64,000 bases of DNA from NCBI RefSeq assembly GCF_001942625.1, contig NZ_MLCL01000042.1:29223-93222 (forward strand). Direction: 5' to 3'. The notes under the pieces are model-generated. The model saw nothing but the letters and a program-made list of their open reading frames with translations. It did no database searches and was not told the origin of the DNA. Positions 26,697 to 34,865 of the stretch are shown one piece after another; position 1 is the first letter of the stretch, and the number at the start of each line of letters is the position of its first letter. The DNA comes from Mycobacterium syngnathidarum. Its GTDB lineage: Bacteria; Actinomycetota; Actinomycetes; Mycobacteriales; Mycobacteriaceae. The position numbers and the translations under genes are program-made.

Positions 26697-27167
26697 ATGC
26701 GGATGTCGGCGAAGGCGGAGTATGCCGTCCGAGCCATGGTTCAGCTCGCGACGGTCGCCGAGGGCGAGCTCGTCAAGACCGATGACCTGGCCAAGGCGCA
26801 GGGAATCCCGGCGCAGTTCCTCGTCGACATTCTCACCGCCCTGCGCACCGACAGGCTCGTCCGCAGCCATCGCGGTCGCGAAGGAGGCTACGAGCTGGCC
26901 CGTCCGGCCGGTGACATCAGCATCGCCGACGTGTTGCGCTGTATCGACGGACCCCTGGCGAGCGTGCGGGACATCGGGCTGGGGGATCTGCCCTATTCCG
27001 GGCCGACGGCGGCGCTGACAGATGTCTGGCGGGCCCTGCGGGCCAGCATGCGCTCGGTGCTCGAGGAGACCAGCCTGGCCGATGTGGCGGCCGGTTCGCT
27101 ACCCGGGCACGTCGACAAGCTGGCCAACGCCTACCGCGATCAGGAGCATGAGCGCGGGCACCGCTGA
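26697..27167 (+). CDS. Rrf2-family transcriptional regulator (Rv1287-like)
   Basis: A 156-residue Rrf2 winged-helix regulator: [16 protein letters not shown] at the N-terminus, a recognition helix in [19 protein letters not shown], and the wing [13 protein letters not shown]. Only one Cys is present (in VLRCIDG), so the three-Cys Fe-S site of IscR/NsrR is absent. In M. tuberculosis, as remembered, the equivalent gene directly follows cysN, suggesting a role in sulfur-related control; here about 6 kb of extra genes intervene. A CACAAT hexamer ends 8 nt before the ATG and may be a -10. Confidence 0.88.
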   Translation: MRMSAKAEYAVRAMVQLATVAEGELVKTDDLAKAQGIPAQFLVDILTALRTDRLVRSHRGREGGYELARPAGDISIADVLRCIDGPLASVRDIGLGDLPYSGPTAALTDVWRALRASMRSVLEETSLADVAAGSLPGHVDKLANAYRDQEHERGHR

Positions 27168-27173
27168 ACGGGG

Positions 27174-27557
27174 TCAGCCGCCGTACGGACGGGTGATGAT
27201 TTCCAGGTAATGCCCCGACGGGTCCCGAAAGTAGACCCCGCGTCCGCCGTCGTTGTGGTTGATCTCGCCGGGGTGTTGGCCGTGTGGGTCGGCCCAGTGT
27301 TGCAGCCCGCGGTCGCGGATCTTGCCGTAGATCGAGTCGAACTCGTCCTCGGACACGAGGAACGCGTAGTGCTGTGGCCGGACTTCCTCGTCGGCACCGG
27401 CCTGGGCGTAGTCGAGACTGACCCCGTGATTGAGCGTCACGGCGAGAAACGGACCGAACTCCTGCGGGCCTGGCAGGCCGAACAACTCGGTGAAGAACTC
27501 GGCTGAGACCTGCCGATCCCTGGAGGCCACGATGGTGTGATTGAAGGTGATCGCCAT
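27174..27557 (-). CDS. VOC-family protein (glyoxalase/dioxygenase fold)
   Basis: A 127-residue vicinal-oxygen-chelate protein with two beta-alpha-beta-beta-beta modules. Metal-ligand candidates are His in FNHTIVASRD, His in PQHYAFLVSEDEF and the Glu in HYLEIITRPYG. FRDPSGHYLEI near the end is the family's closing motif. No specific substrate can be assigned. ATG 27557 (MAITFNH) starts exactly at the first strand; longer versions run into the divergent acetyltransferase. It converges on the Rrf2 gene with a 6-bp gap. Confidence 0.87.
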   Translation of the reverse strand: MAITFNHTIVASRDRQVSAEFFTELFGLPGPQEFGPFLAVTLNHGVSLDYAQAGADEEVRPQHYAFLVSEDEFDSIYGKIRDRGLQHWADPHGQHPGEINHNDGGRGVYFRDPSGHYLEIITRPYGG

Positions 27558-27612
27558 ATCCGTCCAGTAAACCGCTGGACGGGTGCCACCGGCAACGGTG
27601 CAGGATGGGACC

Positions 27613-28137
27613 ATGCCCAACACCCCGATTCTGGCCGGGTCACAGGTGCGGCTGCGGCCACCGGCCGTCGAAGACGCCCATGCGTTGTACACCCGGATCG
27701 CCTCCGATCCTGAGGTGACGCGCTATCTGTCCTGGCGCCCGCACTCGGGGGTGGCCGAAACTCGCCGCGTGATCACCACGTTGTTCAACGTCGGTGATGA
27801 ACAGACCTGGCTGGTCGAGGTCGAAGGCGAAGTGGCGGGGCTGTGTGCGCGACGGCGCCCGCAGCCGTACGCGGTCGAGGTGGGTTACTGCTTGGCCCGG
27901 CCCTGGTGGGGGAGAGGCCTGATGTCGGAAGCGGTTTCGCTGATTCTGACTGACGTGGAGCCCGATCCCGCGGTGTACCGGGTAACGGCGTACTGCCACG
28001 TCGACAATGCCGGCTCGGCCGGGGTCATGCGGCGGTGCGGTCTGGCGCTGGAGGGAAGGCTGGCGCGCTACGCGGTGTTTCCCAACATCAGTGACGAACC
28101 GCAGGACGTGCTGCTGTTCGGGAAGGCGGTGCGGTGA
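27613..28137 (+). CDS. GNAT-family N-acetyltransferase (RimJ/RimL-like)
   Basis: A 174-residue acetyltransferase of the Acetyltransf_3 type. It shows LAGSQVRLRPPAVEDA at the start, VGYCLARPWWGRGLMSEAV around the acetyl-CoA pyrophosphate loop (G-x-G-x-x region WWGRGLM), and YCHVDNAGSAGVMRRCGLALEGRL, typical of RimJ/L. It would acetylate an N-terminus or a small amine. ATG 27613 is favoured over 27583 because GGGA lies just before it. It is co-transcribed with the nitronate monooxygenase gene, which starts on its stop codon. Confidence 0.85.
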   Translation: MPNTPILAGSQVRLRPPAVEDAHALYTRIASDPEVTRYLSWRPHSGVAETRRVITTLFNVGDEQTWLVEVEGEVAGLCARRRPQPYAVEVGYCLARPWWGRGLMSEAVSLILTDVEPDPAVYRVTAYCHVDNAGSAGVMRRCGLALEGRLARYAVFPNISDEPQDVLLFGKAVR

Positions 28138-29162
28138 TGGACATATTCGATGTTCGGGGCCTGCGCCGTCCGGTGCTCGTGGCGCCGATGGCCGGTGGGC
28201 CCTCCACTCCGGAGCTGGCTGCGGCGGGCAGTAACGCCGGCGGGCTGGGATTCCTCGCCGCCGGCTATCTGACCGCCGACGCACTGGCCGAACGGATCGA
28301 TGCGGCGCGTGGTTTGACCACAGAACCCCTCGGGGTGAATCTCTTTGTGCCGCAGCCAAGTGCGGGAACCTCCGAGCAGATCCAAGCGTACGCCGCCGAA
28401 TTGGCCGGTGAGGCGCAGCGCTACGGGGTCGAACTCGGCACGCCCCGATTCGACGTCGATGCGTGGGCGGAGAAACTCGACGTGGTCAACGACCTGCGAC
28501 CCGAGGTGGTGTCGTTCACCTTCGGATTGCCCAGCGCATCGGAACTCGCCCGGTTACGCGGTGCCGGTATCACCACCGTCGGGACGGTGACGACGCCGGT
28601 CGAGGCGCAGGCGGCCGTGGCCCGTGGGGTGGACGCGCTCGTGGTCCAGGGGCCCGGGGCCGGTGGCCACCGCGGCACGTTCGATCCGGCCGCGACACCC
28701 GCATCTGAACCGCTGGACCAACTCTTGGTGGAAGTGGTGGCTGCCGTTGACGTCCCGGTCATCGCGGCGGGTGGGCTGGTCAGCGCCGAGGATGTGGCGG
28801 GCGTGCGGGCTGCCGGTGCGGTGGCCGCCCAACTCGGTACCGCCTTCCTGCTGGCCGACGAAGCCGGCAGCAGCCCGGTGCATCGTGCTGCTCTGCAGAA
28901 TCCGGAGTTCACCGAAACCGTTGTCACCCGGTCATTTTCCGGTCGCTACGCCCGCGGGTTACGCAACCGATTCATCACCGAGCATGATGCCCAGGCCCCG
29001 CTGGGTTATCCCGAGATCCATTACTTGACCAGCCCGGTGCGCAAGGCCTCGGTGGCCGCCGGTGATCCGCAAGCCACCAACGTGTGGGCCGGAACCGGGT
29101 GGCGCCAGGCCCGGACCGGTTCGGTGGCCGAGATCTTCGACCGGGTGACACCGGGCCGCTAG
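28137..29162 (+). CDS. Nitronate monooxygenase (2-nitropropane dioxygenase family)
   Basis: A 341-residue FMN TIM-barrel enzyme that oxidises nitronates such as propionate 3-nitronate. Motifs are PVLVAPMAGGPSTPEL at the N-terminus, the active-site His in GPGAGGHRGTF, FMN phosphate binding by AAGGLVSAEDV and AAQLGTAFLLADEA. ATG 28137 shares its A with the acetyltransferase TGA (TGATG); a GTG at 28134 is an alternative giving one extra residue. It converges on the DUF4097 gene with a 4-bp overlap. Confidence 0.9.
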   Translation: MDIFDVRGLRRPVLVAPMAGGPSTPELAAAGSNAGGLGFLAAGYLTADALAERIDAARGLTTEPLGVNLFVPQPSAGTSEQIQAYAAELAGEAQRYGVELGTPRFDVDAWAEKLDVVNDLRPEVVSFTFGLPSASELARLRGAGITTVGTVTTPVEAQAAVARGVDALVVQGPGAGGHRGTFDPAATPASEPLDQLLVEVVAAVDVPVIAAGGLVSAEDVAGVRAAGAVAAQLGTAFLLADEAGSSPVHRAALQNPEFTETVVTRSFSGRYARGLRNRFITEHDAQAPLGYPEIHYLTSPVRKASVAAGDPQATNVWAGTGWRQARTGSVAEIFDRVTPGR

Positions 29163-30058
29163 CCCCGTCCGCGGCCCCCCGTACGTTCGACGACGCGGTC
29201 CACGACGACATCGCCGTCGTCGGAGCGGGCCGTGACCTCGGCGGCCGCGCTGTCGGCGACGGTGGTCTCCGGTACCCGCACGGTCGTCGAGGATCCGGAC
29301 TGGGCATGCACCAGATACGGTCCGCGCCCGGGCAATCCGATCACCACATCGCCGTTGCGGCTCGCCGCATCGACGCGCCGCGGGGCGGTGTCGCGGAAAT
29401 CGACGGTGATGTCGCCGTCTGACGTGGTGGCGCTGAACTCTTCGGTGACCGCGATCGGATCGCGCGAGACGACCTCGCCGTCGACCGCGTGGGCCTCGAT
29501 GCGGCGGGCAGCACCACGCAGGATGATCGCCCCACTGGTGACGCGGGAGATCAACTGGTCTACGTCTGCCTGTGCGATCACGGTGCCGAGCTCCTGCTCG
29601 GTGCGCACCGTCAGCCGCCGGGCCTGCTCCGGCGGTACGGCGATCGTGATCTCACCGCCGCGGGCCCACTCGAGCATGCGGGAAGGTTTGCCCGCGATGA
29701 CGATCCGGGTCTCGTCGCCGTCGGTGCTGAGCTCAAGACGGTGCGCACCGCTGCGGGAGGTGTTCACCAGACGCAGATCCGCGGCGGCTTCGCGGGTTTC
29801 GCGGTCCGCGGTGATGCGGATCGCGACCGGGATGTGCGCCGTGTCGATCACCAGCGACCGCATGGTGGCGGGCAGTCCCTGATGATCGGTGACGACGCGG
29901 ACGGTGCTGACGGCCCAGGCCGTCACGCCGAGTGCGGCCACGGTGCCGGCCACCAGCAGGGTGGCCGCGGCGATCAGGACGAGGCGGAATGTGGTGCGCC
30001 CGCCGGGGGTCAACCGAGGAGGCGGATTGACCGGTGGCGGAGGGGCGATGGTGGTCAC
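29159..30058 (-). CDS. DUF4097-type membrane-anchored beta-repeat protein (LiaG-like)
   Basis: A 299-residue protein. A proline-rich cytoplasmic start (PPPPVNPPPRLTPGG) precedes one transmembrane helix (about 24-50), then a long external domain of repeating short strands (for example SGAIILRGAARRIEAHAVDGEVV and TSDGDITVDF), which is the DUF4097 beta-helix pattern. It follows the HK-RR pair by 31 bp on the same strand, the arrangement seen for LiaG-like proteins with envelope-stress systems. Its role is probably surface sensing or protection; inferred from context. Confidence 0.8.
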   Translation of the reverse strand: MTTIAPPPPVNPPPRLTPGGRTTFRLVLIAAATLLVAGTVAALGVTAWAVSTVRVVTDHQGLPATMRSLVIDTAHIPVAIRITADRETREAAADLRLVNTSRSGAHRLELSTDGDETRIVIAGKPSRMLEWARGGEITIAVPPEQARRLTVRTEQELGTVIAQADVDQLISRVTSGAIILRGAARRIEAHAVDGEVVSRDPIAVTEEFSATTSDGDITVDFRDTAPRRVDAASRNGDVVIGLPGRGPYLVHAQSGSSTTVRVPETTVADSAAAEVTARSDDGDVVVDRVVERTGGRGRG

Positions 30059-30089
30059 GATGACGTTCCTTCCCGGGGCGACGTTCGGT

Positions 30090-30734
30090 CTAGGTCTCGA
30101 GGTAACGCAGCACCGCCAGCACGCGGCGGTTCTCGCTCTCGTCGGGAGCGAGGTCGAATTTCGTGAAGATCGATGCGATGTGCTTCTCTGCCGATCCGAC
30201 CGAGATGTGCAGGGCTGCAGCGATCGCCGAGTTGGTCTTGCCCTCCGCCATCAACTGCAGGACGTCGCGCTCGCGAGGGGTCAGCTGGTCGAGGGCACTG
30301 TGGCGGGCCGAACGCACCAAGATCTGTGACACCACCTCGGGGTCGAGCACGGTGCCCCCGCCGCCCACGACGGCCACGGCATCGAGAAACGCGGGGACAT
30401 CAGCCACCCGGTCCTTCAGCAGGTAGCCGAATCCTCTTGTGTCCGAGGCGATCAGATCGGCTGCGTAGCGCTCCTCGACGTAGTGGGACAGCACCAGGAC
30501 CGGGGACTCCGGGTTCTGGCTGCGCAGCAGGGCCGCCGCGCGGATGCCCTCGTCGGTGAACGTCGGTGGCATCCGGACGTCCAGGATGGCCAGGTCGGGA
30601 CGATGTTCGTTGACCAGGCGCAGCAGGTTGGTGGCGTCGGGCACGCCGGCGACGACCTCGTGCCCGGCGTCGGCCAGGATCCGTTCGATGCCCGCCCGCA
30701 GTAGTGCCGAGTCTTCGGCGATCACGATGCGCAT
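30090..30734 (-). CDS. NarL/LuxR-family response regulator
   Basis: A 214-residue regulator. The receiver has acidic residues ED at 7-8 and phospho-acceptor Asp52 (LAILDVRMPP), with Lys in LLKDRV. The C-terminal LuxR helix-turn-helix is LTPRERDVLQLMAEGKTNSAIAAALHISVGSAEKHI. It is paired with the overlapping histidine kinase gene (13-bp overlap) and followed by the DUF4097 gene, so it probably controls this operon in response to membrane or cell-wall stress. Confidence 0.92.
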   Translation of the reverse strand: MRIVIAEDSALLRAGIERILADAGHEVVAGVPDATNLLRLVNEHRPDLAILDVRMPPTFTDEGIRAAALLRSQNPESPVLVLSHYVEERYAADLIASDTRGFGYLLKDRVADVPAFLDAVAVVGGGGTVLDPEVVSQILVRSARHSALDQLTPRERDVLQLMAEGKTNSAIAAALHISVGSAEKHIASIFTKFDLAPDESENRRVLAVLRYLET

Positions 30735-31996
30735 GGCAGCACCGCCGTGACGATCGTGGGGCCGGTGGCGGGGCTGGACACCCCGAACGTCCCGCCTGCG
30801 GCGCGTACCCGCTCGTCCAGTCCACGCAGCCCTGTCGCGTGCTCGCCGCCATCGATGACCGCACCGCCCCGGCCGTCGTCGAACACCGAGACGTACAGCA
30901 CGTTGGCGGCCTCATCCAACCGGACGGTGACAACCGCCTGCGACGCATCGGCGTGCTTGGCGACATTGGTCAATGCCTCGGCGACCACGAAATAGGCGAC
31001 CGACTCCACCTCATCGGACAACCGGCGCGGGAGTTCGATGTGCAGTGTGGTCGGTACCCCGGAGGTCTCGGTACGTTGCACCACCGACGACAAGGCCGCG
31101 TCCAGGCCCCGATCCGACAGGATCGTCGGGGCGATACCGCGCACCACGTTGCGCAGTTCCACCAGTGCGTTCTTGGCGTCGTCGTGCGCCTCGGTGATCA
31201 GCGCCTTGGCGGCGGGCAGATCCGAATCCAGTTTGGTCTGGGCCAGTCCGATCGTCATCGCCAGTGACACCAGCCGGGGCTGCACGCTGTCGTGCAGATC
31301 GCGTTCGATGCGGTGACGCTCGGTGTGTGCCGAGGACACCGCACCCTGCCGGGCATCGGCCAGGGCGTTGACCTGATACTCCAGGGCGGCCGTCGGCGAG
31401 GGCGGCAAGAGCCATCGATCGATCGCGGCATCCATGGCCGGGGCGAAGATCAGGATGGCGACCGCAGCGGTCACCGCGACGATCGCCAGTAGCCAGGCGA
31501 TCGGCGGCGACACGAAGACCAGGCCGGCGTCCTCGTCGCTCTGACGGATGGCAGCGGCCGCAGCCGGACCCACGAACGCGAACGTGAGCAACAAGAATGC
31601 CAGGCCGGTGGCCAGCATGTCGTAGGCCATCCGCAGGTAGTGATGGCAGAAACCTTTCCAGAACCGGGTACTGCTGATGTCCAGCCACAGCTGATGCGCC
31701 CACCCCTGGAAGCCGGTGTGCGGTGACAGCCGGCGCGGCGGGATCCCGATACCCAGGCCGAACACCGCTTCACTACGCGTCCGCTCGACCCACTCGACGC
31801 CACGGATCAGGTAGACGAACACCACCGCGGCGAGCACGAATCCGATCACCGACGGAATCGAGGAGACTCCGATAACCAAGAGAGACAACGGTATCCAGAA
31901 CCACACCAATGCCAGTGCGGCGCCGGTGATCATCGACGCGGTCGGCACGAAGCCGATGGTGGGGGCGCGGTGGGCGGTTTCGCTGATTGCGACCAT
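30722..31996 (-). CDS. NarL-type sensor histidine kinase (HisKA_3) with membrane sensor domain
   Basis: A 424-residue kinase. The N-terminal half has four predicted membrane helices arranged in pairs (about 20-70 and 130-195), matching the putative-sensor domain common in actinobacterial LiaS/DesK-like kinases, with no large external domain, so it probably senses within the membrane. The HisKA_3 H-box is ERHRIERDLHDSVQPRL with the phosphorylated His. The ATPase part has VVAEALTNVAKHADAS (N-box), DDGRGG and HATGLRGLDERV. It starts 78 bp from the VOC gene. Confidence 0.9.
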   Translation of the reverse strand: MVAISETAHRAPTIGFVPTASMITGAALALVWFWIPLSLLVIGVSSIPSVIGFVLAAVVFVYLIRGVEWVERTRSEAVFGLGIGIPPRRLSPHTGFQGWAHQLWLDISSTRFWKGFCHHYLRMAYDMLATGLAFLLLTFAFVGPAAAAAIRQSDEDAGLVFVSPPIAWLLAIVAVTAAVAILIFAPAMDAAIDRWLLPPSPTAALEYQVNALADARQGAVSSAHTERHRIERDLHDSVQPRLVSLAMTIGLAQTKLDSDLPAAKALITEAHDDAKNALVELRNVVRGIAPTILSDRGLDAALSSVVQRTETSGVPTTLHIELPRRLSDEVESVAYFVVAEALTNVAKHADASQAVVTVRLDEAANVLYVSVFDDGRGGAVIDGGEHATGLRGLDERVRAAGGTFGVSSPATGPTIVTAVLPCAS

Positions 31997-32074
31997 GGCT
32001 TCAAACCTACGAAGTCCGGCGGTCTGGCGACACAGCGTTTTCCTCCGAATGCCGGTGGGGGATATCCCCCAGGC

Positions 32075-32488
32075 CTATTTGGGGGCGGTGAGCTCCAACG
32101 CGATGTTGTCGGGGTCGCGGAACTCCAGGATGTAGGACGGGCCGATGTCCTTGACCGGTTCATGCGCGATACCCAAGCCGTCGAGGTGGCCCGCGGCCTC
32201 GTTCAACTCGGAGATGTTCTTCAGCCGGAAGGCCAAGTGGTCCAGCCCGGTTCGGTTCTCGTCGAACATGTCACGCCCGACCGGACGCAGGCCGATCAGC
32301 GTTGCCCCGGCGTCGTAGATGACCCCGCCGAACAGAAAACCGAGACGTGCCCGGACCGCCGGACCGGCATCCTGCGGCAGCTCGATGAGGACCGGCCACC
32401 CGAAAACGCTCTCGTAGAACTGCCGTGACCGTTCGATGTCGGTGACCGTGAGCCGCACATGCGCGACCGACGACGTGGTGATGGCCAT
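32075..32488 (-). CDS. VOC-family protein
   Basis: A 137-residue glyoxalase-fold protein with two modules. Candidate metal ligands are His in AHVRLTVTDIERS, His in GLDHLAFRLKN and Glu in DPDNIALELTAPK. RSRQFYESVFGWPVL is the standard first-module motif. No substrate can be assigned. It diverges from the flavin oxidoreductase gene at 32526 with a 37-bp gap. Confidence 0.87.
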   Translation of the reverse strand: MAITTSSVAHVRLTVTDIERSRQFYESVFGWPVLIELPQDAGPAVRARLGFLFGGVIYDAGATLIGLRPVGRDMFDENRTGLDHLAFRLKNISELNEAAGHLDGLGIAHEPVKDIGPSYILEFRDPDNIALELTAPK

Positions 32489-32525
32489 GGGTTCATGCTG
32501 CCACTCGACATGACAGAATTCGTGC

Positions 32526-33419
32526 GTGCGCGTGGGGATGACGATGCCGGTTATGGAACCTCAGTTGGATGCGACGACGCTGCGGTCCTGGGCGCACGTC
32601 ATCGACGGGGGTCCGTTCTCGTCGCTGTGTTGGGGAGAGCGGATCGCCTTCGACAACCCGGACAGCCTGACCCTGCTCGGTGCCCTGGCGGCGTGGACCG
32701 ATCGGGTGCGGCTGGTGACGACGGTGATCGTGCCGCAGCTGCACGATCCGGTGATGTTGGCGAAAGGCCTGTCGACCGGGGATCTGCTCAGCGGCGGGCG
32801 GTTGACCGTGGGTATCGGCGTGGGTGGTCGTCACGAGGATTACCACGCCGTCGGCGCTGATCCGGCGTCTCAGACGCGGCGTGCACTGGCCGAGCGTGTC
32901 GCGGTGATGAAGCGGGTGTGGGCCGGGGAGAAGGTCACCGAATCGGTGCTTCCGGTCGGACCGCCTCCGGTGCAGGCCGGCGGACCGCCCCTGCACATCG
33001 GCACCATCGGGCCCAAGACCATCCGTGATGCCGCGGCCTGGGCCGACGGCGTGGCAGGCACGACCCTGGACCTGGATCTGACCCGTCAGGCCGAGTTGTT
33101 CGACATCGCCCGGACCGCCTGGGCCGAGGCCGGTAAACCCAAGCCCCACCTGGCCACCTCGTTCTGGTTCGCCCTCGGGAAACCCGAGGAGGCTCGCGCC
33201 CAGGTGCACCGGCACCTGCGTCGCTACATGAACTGGATCCCGGCCGAATACGTCGATGCCATGGCGCCCACGACCGGGTGGGCCGGTACCGAAGAGGAGC
33301 TGATCGAGATCCTCGGCAAGTTCGAGGACATCGGCACCGACGAGGTGCACCTCATCCCGACGAGCTCCGACATCGATCAGCTGCGTCGCGTCGCCGAGGT
33401 GGCACAAGGTTTCGCCTGA
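32526..33419 (+). CDS. LLM-class flavin-dependent oxidoreductase (luciferase-like)
   Basis: A 297-residue TIM-barrel oxidoreductase of the bacterial luciferase family, using FMN or F420. It shows the conserved RVRLVTTVIVPQLHDPVMLAKGLSTGD region, GRLTVGIGVGGRHEDY, and the PLHIGTIGPKTIRDAA region. Most mycobacterial members use F420, so an F420-dependent reductase or dehydrogenase is the best guess. GTG start at 32526; internal starts (MTMPVME) lie close by. Monocistronic. Confidence 0.85.
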   Translation: MRVGMTMPVMEPQLDATTLRSWAHVIDGGPFSSLCWGERIAFDNPDSLTLLGALAAWTDRVRLVTTVIVPQLHDPVMLAKGLSTGDLLSGGRLTVGIGVGGRHEDYHAVGADPASQTRRALAERVAVMKRVWAGEKVTESVLPVGPPPVQAGGPPLHIGTIGPKTIRDAAAWADGVAGTTLDLDLTRQAELFDIARTAWAEAGKPKPHLATSFWFALGKPEEARAQVHRHLRRYMNWIPAEYVDAMAPTTGWAGTEEELIEILGKFEDIGTDEVHLIPTSSDIDQLRRVAEVAQGFA

Positions 33420-33802
33420 GCCTGCGCGCCGGGGCCCCACCAGCAAAACGTGAGCAAGATCATTTCGGCGGTCGAGCGTAGTCTGTATCTCGAAGCCGAG
33501 AGGAGTACCCGGGTGTCGTGGCCTCTCCGCTGCCGCGGTGATCGGCATTCTGGGACACCGCGAATATCCAGCATAAATGGGTCGGCAACGGCGGTGTTAA
33601 CCCAGCGGTCACCTGATGTTCGGTTTCGATGCACCAAGCGCCGCGCGGTCGCAGGTCACGCGCCGACCCGCCCGACGGGGTGCTCAGCTACAGCAAACTA
33701 TCTCGGGAGCCTGCCATGGCGCGCGATCTCGCGGTTCTGGGACTAGCGTTTCAAATTGGCGTCATCGTCAGACGGCGTCGAACGCGACAGTTGGGGACCC
33801 AG
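33420..33802. other. 383-bp intergenic region with no convincing gene
   Basis: No open frame here has coding character. It must hold the 3' end of the flavin oxidoreductase transcript and the promoter of the secreted repeat protein. Possible -10 hexamers fitting TANNNT are TAGTCT near 33478 and TAGCGT near 33745; neither has a good -35, so no promoter is assigned. A long 5' leader or an unannotated small RNA is possible. Confidence 0.4.
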
Positions 33803-34171
33803 ATGCACAAGAGTTTGATCGCCACGACCCTCGCCGCGGGGGCCGTCGGCGCCGCGGTCGCGCTCTCCGCACCGGCGTCGGCCGATTCCAAAGGCAACAG
33901 CACCGTGGGGTGCTCACCGTGTGACCGCGTGAACTCGTCGGTCACCGATGCTGTAACGGACGCCGCCAAGAGCGCGCTCACCGGCGGAGTGGACCTGCCC
34001 GAGAGCCCGATCGTGGAGAAGTGGACGAACTTCCCGGGCAAAACCGCCGAGAAGTGGGGTGGCTTCCCCGGCAGGACGGCCGAGAAGTGGGGTGGCTTCC
34101 CCGGCAGGACGGCCGAGAAGTGGGGCGGTTTCCCCGGCAAGGTCCTCAAGAAGTGGACCGGACTGGGCTGA
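33803..34171 (+). CDS. Secreted small protein with tandem EKWGGFPG repeats
   Basis: A 122-residue protein with a clear Sec signal peptide ending ASA (cleavage after residue 27). The mature protein has a Cys pair (GCSPC), a short amphipathic part (VTDAVTDAAKSAL), and then three consecutive near-identical 11-residue units of the form GR/K-TAEKWGGFP preceded by a diverged unit EKWTNFPGK and followed by KKWTGLG. No lipobox, so it is released or wall-associated. I do not recognise the family. ATG 33803 is chosen because it directly begins the signal peptide. Confidence 0.75.
   Translation: MHKSLIATTLAAGAVGAAVALSAPASADSKGNSTVGCSPCDRVNSSVTDAVTDAAKSALTGGVDLPESPIVEKWTNFPGKTAEKWGGFPGRTAEKWGGFPGRTAEKWGGFPGKVLKKWTGLG
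34016..34156 (+). repeat. 33-bp tandem repeat inside the secreted protein gene
   Basis: Four copies of a 33-bp unit encoding EKW(G/T)(G/N)FPG(R/K)TA, then a partial unit. Two central copies differ at almost no bases, suggesting recent duplication, so copy number may vary between strains. Confidence 0.8.
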
Positions 34172-34182
34172 ACCCACACCGG

Positions 34183-34854
34183 TCAGGCGGTTGCGTCGTC
34201 CTGTGCCAAGTGATCGGCCAGCAGCCTGCCGGCATTGCGGATGTGCCGGGCCATGGCGGCGCGGGCCTGCTCCGCGTCGTTCGTTCGGAGATGCTCGATG
34301 ATCGCGCGGTGATCCTGGGCTGAGGCCTCCGGCCACCCTTCCACCGCCGCGAAGAACTTGCGCGGTGCGTACGCCAACGTCGTCTTGATCAGCCAGCGCA
34401 TCTTGCGTGATCCGCTCAGCCGGTAGATCAGGGCGTGGAACTGATGGTTGAGGTGCTCTTCTGCCTCGAAATCTTTTGCAGTAGCCGCCTTTTCGAGTTC
34501 ATCCTGGATGCGTTCGAGCTCGTCGACCGTCGCCGGGGTGATCTTCCCGGCGGCGCGGGCCGTGAGCTCACCGCCCAGCAGTGCCTGCGCGTCATAGATG
34601 TCGCGGATGTCGTCGCTCGACAGCGCAGTCACCATGAAGCCGCGCCGAGGCTCGACGGAAAGAAACCCCTCGGTCTGCAGCTGCAGCAGGCCCTCGCGCG
34701 CCGGCGTGGCACTGACCCCGAGCTCGTCGGCGACCGCCTCTGGGCGGATGAATTCTCCGGAATGCAGCTGTCCCGAAACGATCAGCTCCCGAACGTGGGC
34801 CGCGACCATGTCGGACAACCGCATCGGCGCCTGTCTCTTCGAATTCCCGGTCAT
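34183..34854 (-). CDS. GntR-family (FCD) transcriptional regulator
   Basis: A 223-residue regulator. The N-terminal winged helix has VRELIVSGQLHSGEFIRPEAVADELGVSATPAREGLLQLQTEGFL, followed by an all-helical FCD ligand domain with metal-ligand His residues (HLNHQFHALIYRLSGS, DHRAIIEHL). It lies 11 bp after the acyl-CoA dehydrogenase gene on the same strand, so it is probably its co-transcribed regulator and may sense an acyl or carboxylic ligand. The start at 34854 gives the family N-terminus; a longer upstream frame runs into the dehydrogenase gene. Confidence 0.88.
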   Translation of the reverse strand: MTGNSKRQAPMRLSDMVAAHVRELIVSGQLHSGEFIRPEAVADELGVSATPAREGLLQLQTEGFLSVEPRRGFMVTALSSDDIRDIYDAQALLGGELTARAAGKITPATVDELERIQDELEKAATAKDFEAEEHLNHQFHALIYRLSGSRKMRWLIKTTLAYAPRKFFAAVEGWPEASAQDHRAIIEHLRTNDAEQARAAMARHIRNAGRLLADHLAQDDATA

Positions 34855-34865
34855 GTCAGGGGGCC

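Noticed and set aside
33629..33802. Upstream 58-codon extension of the secreted repeat protein
   Set aside because: The added residues are Arg-rich and would bury the clear signal peptide that starts at 33803.
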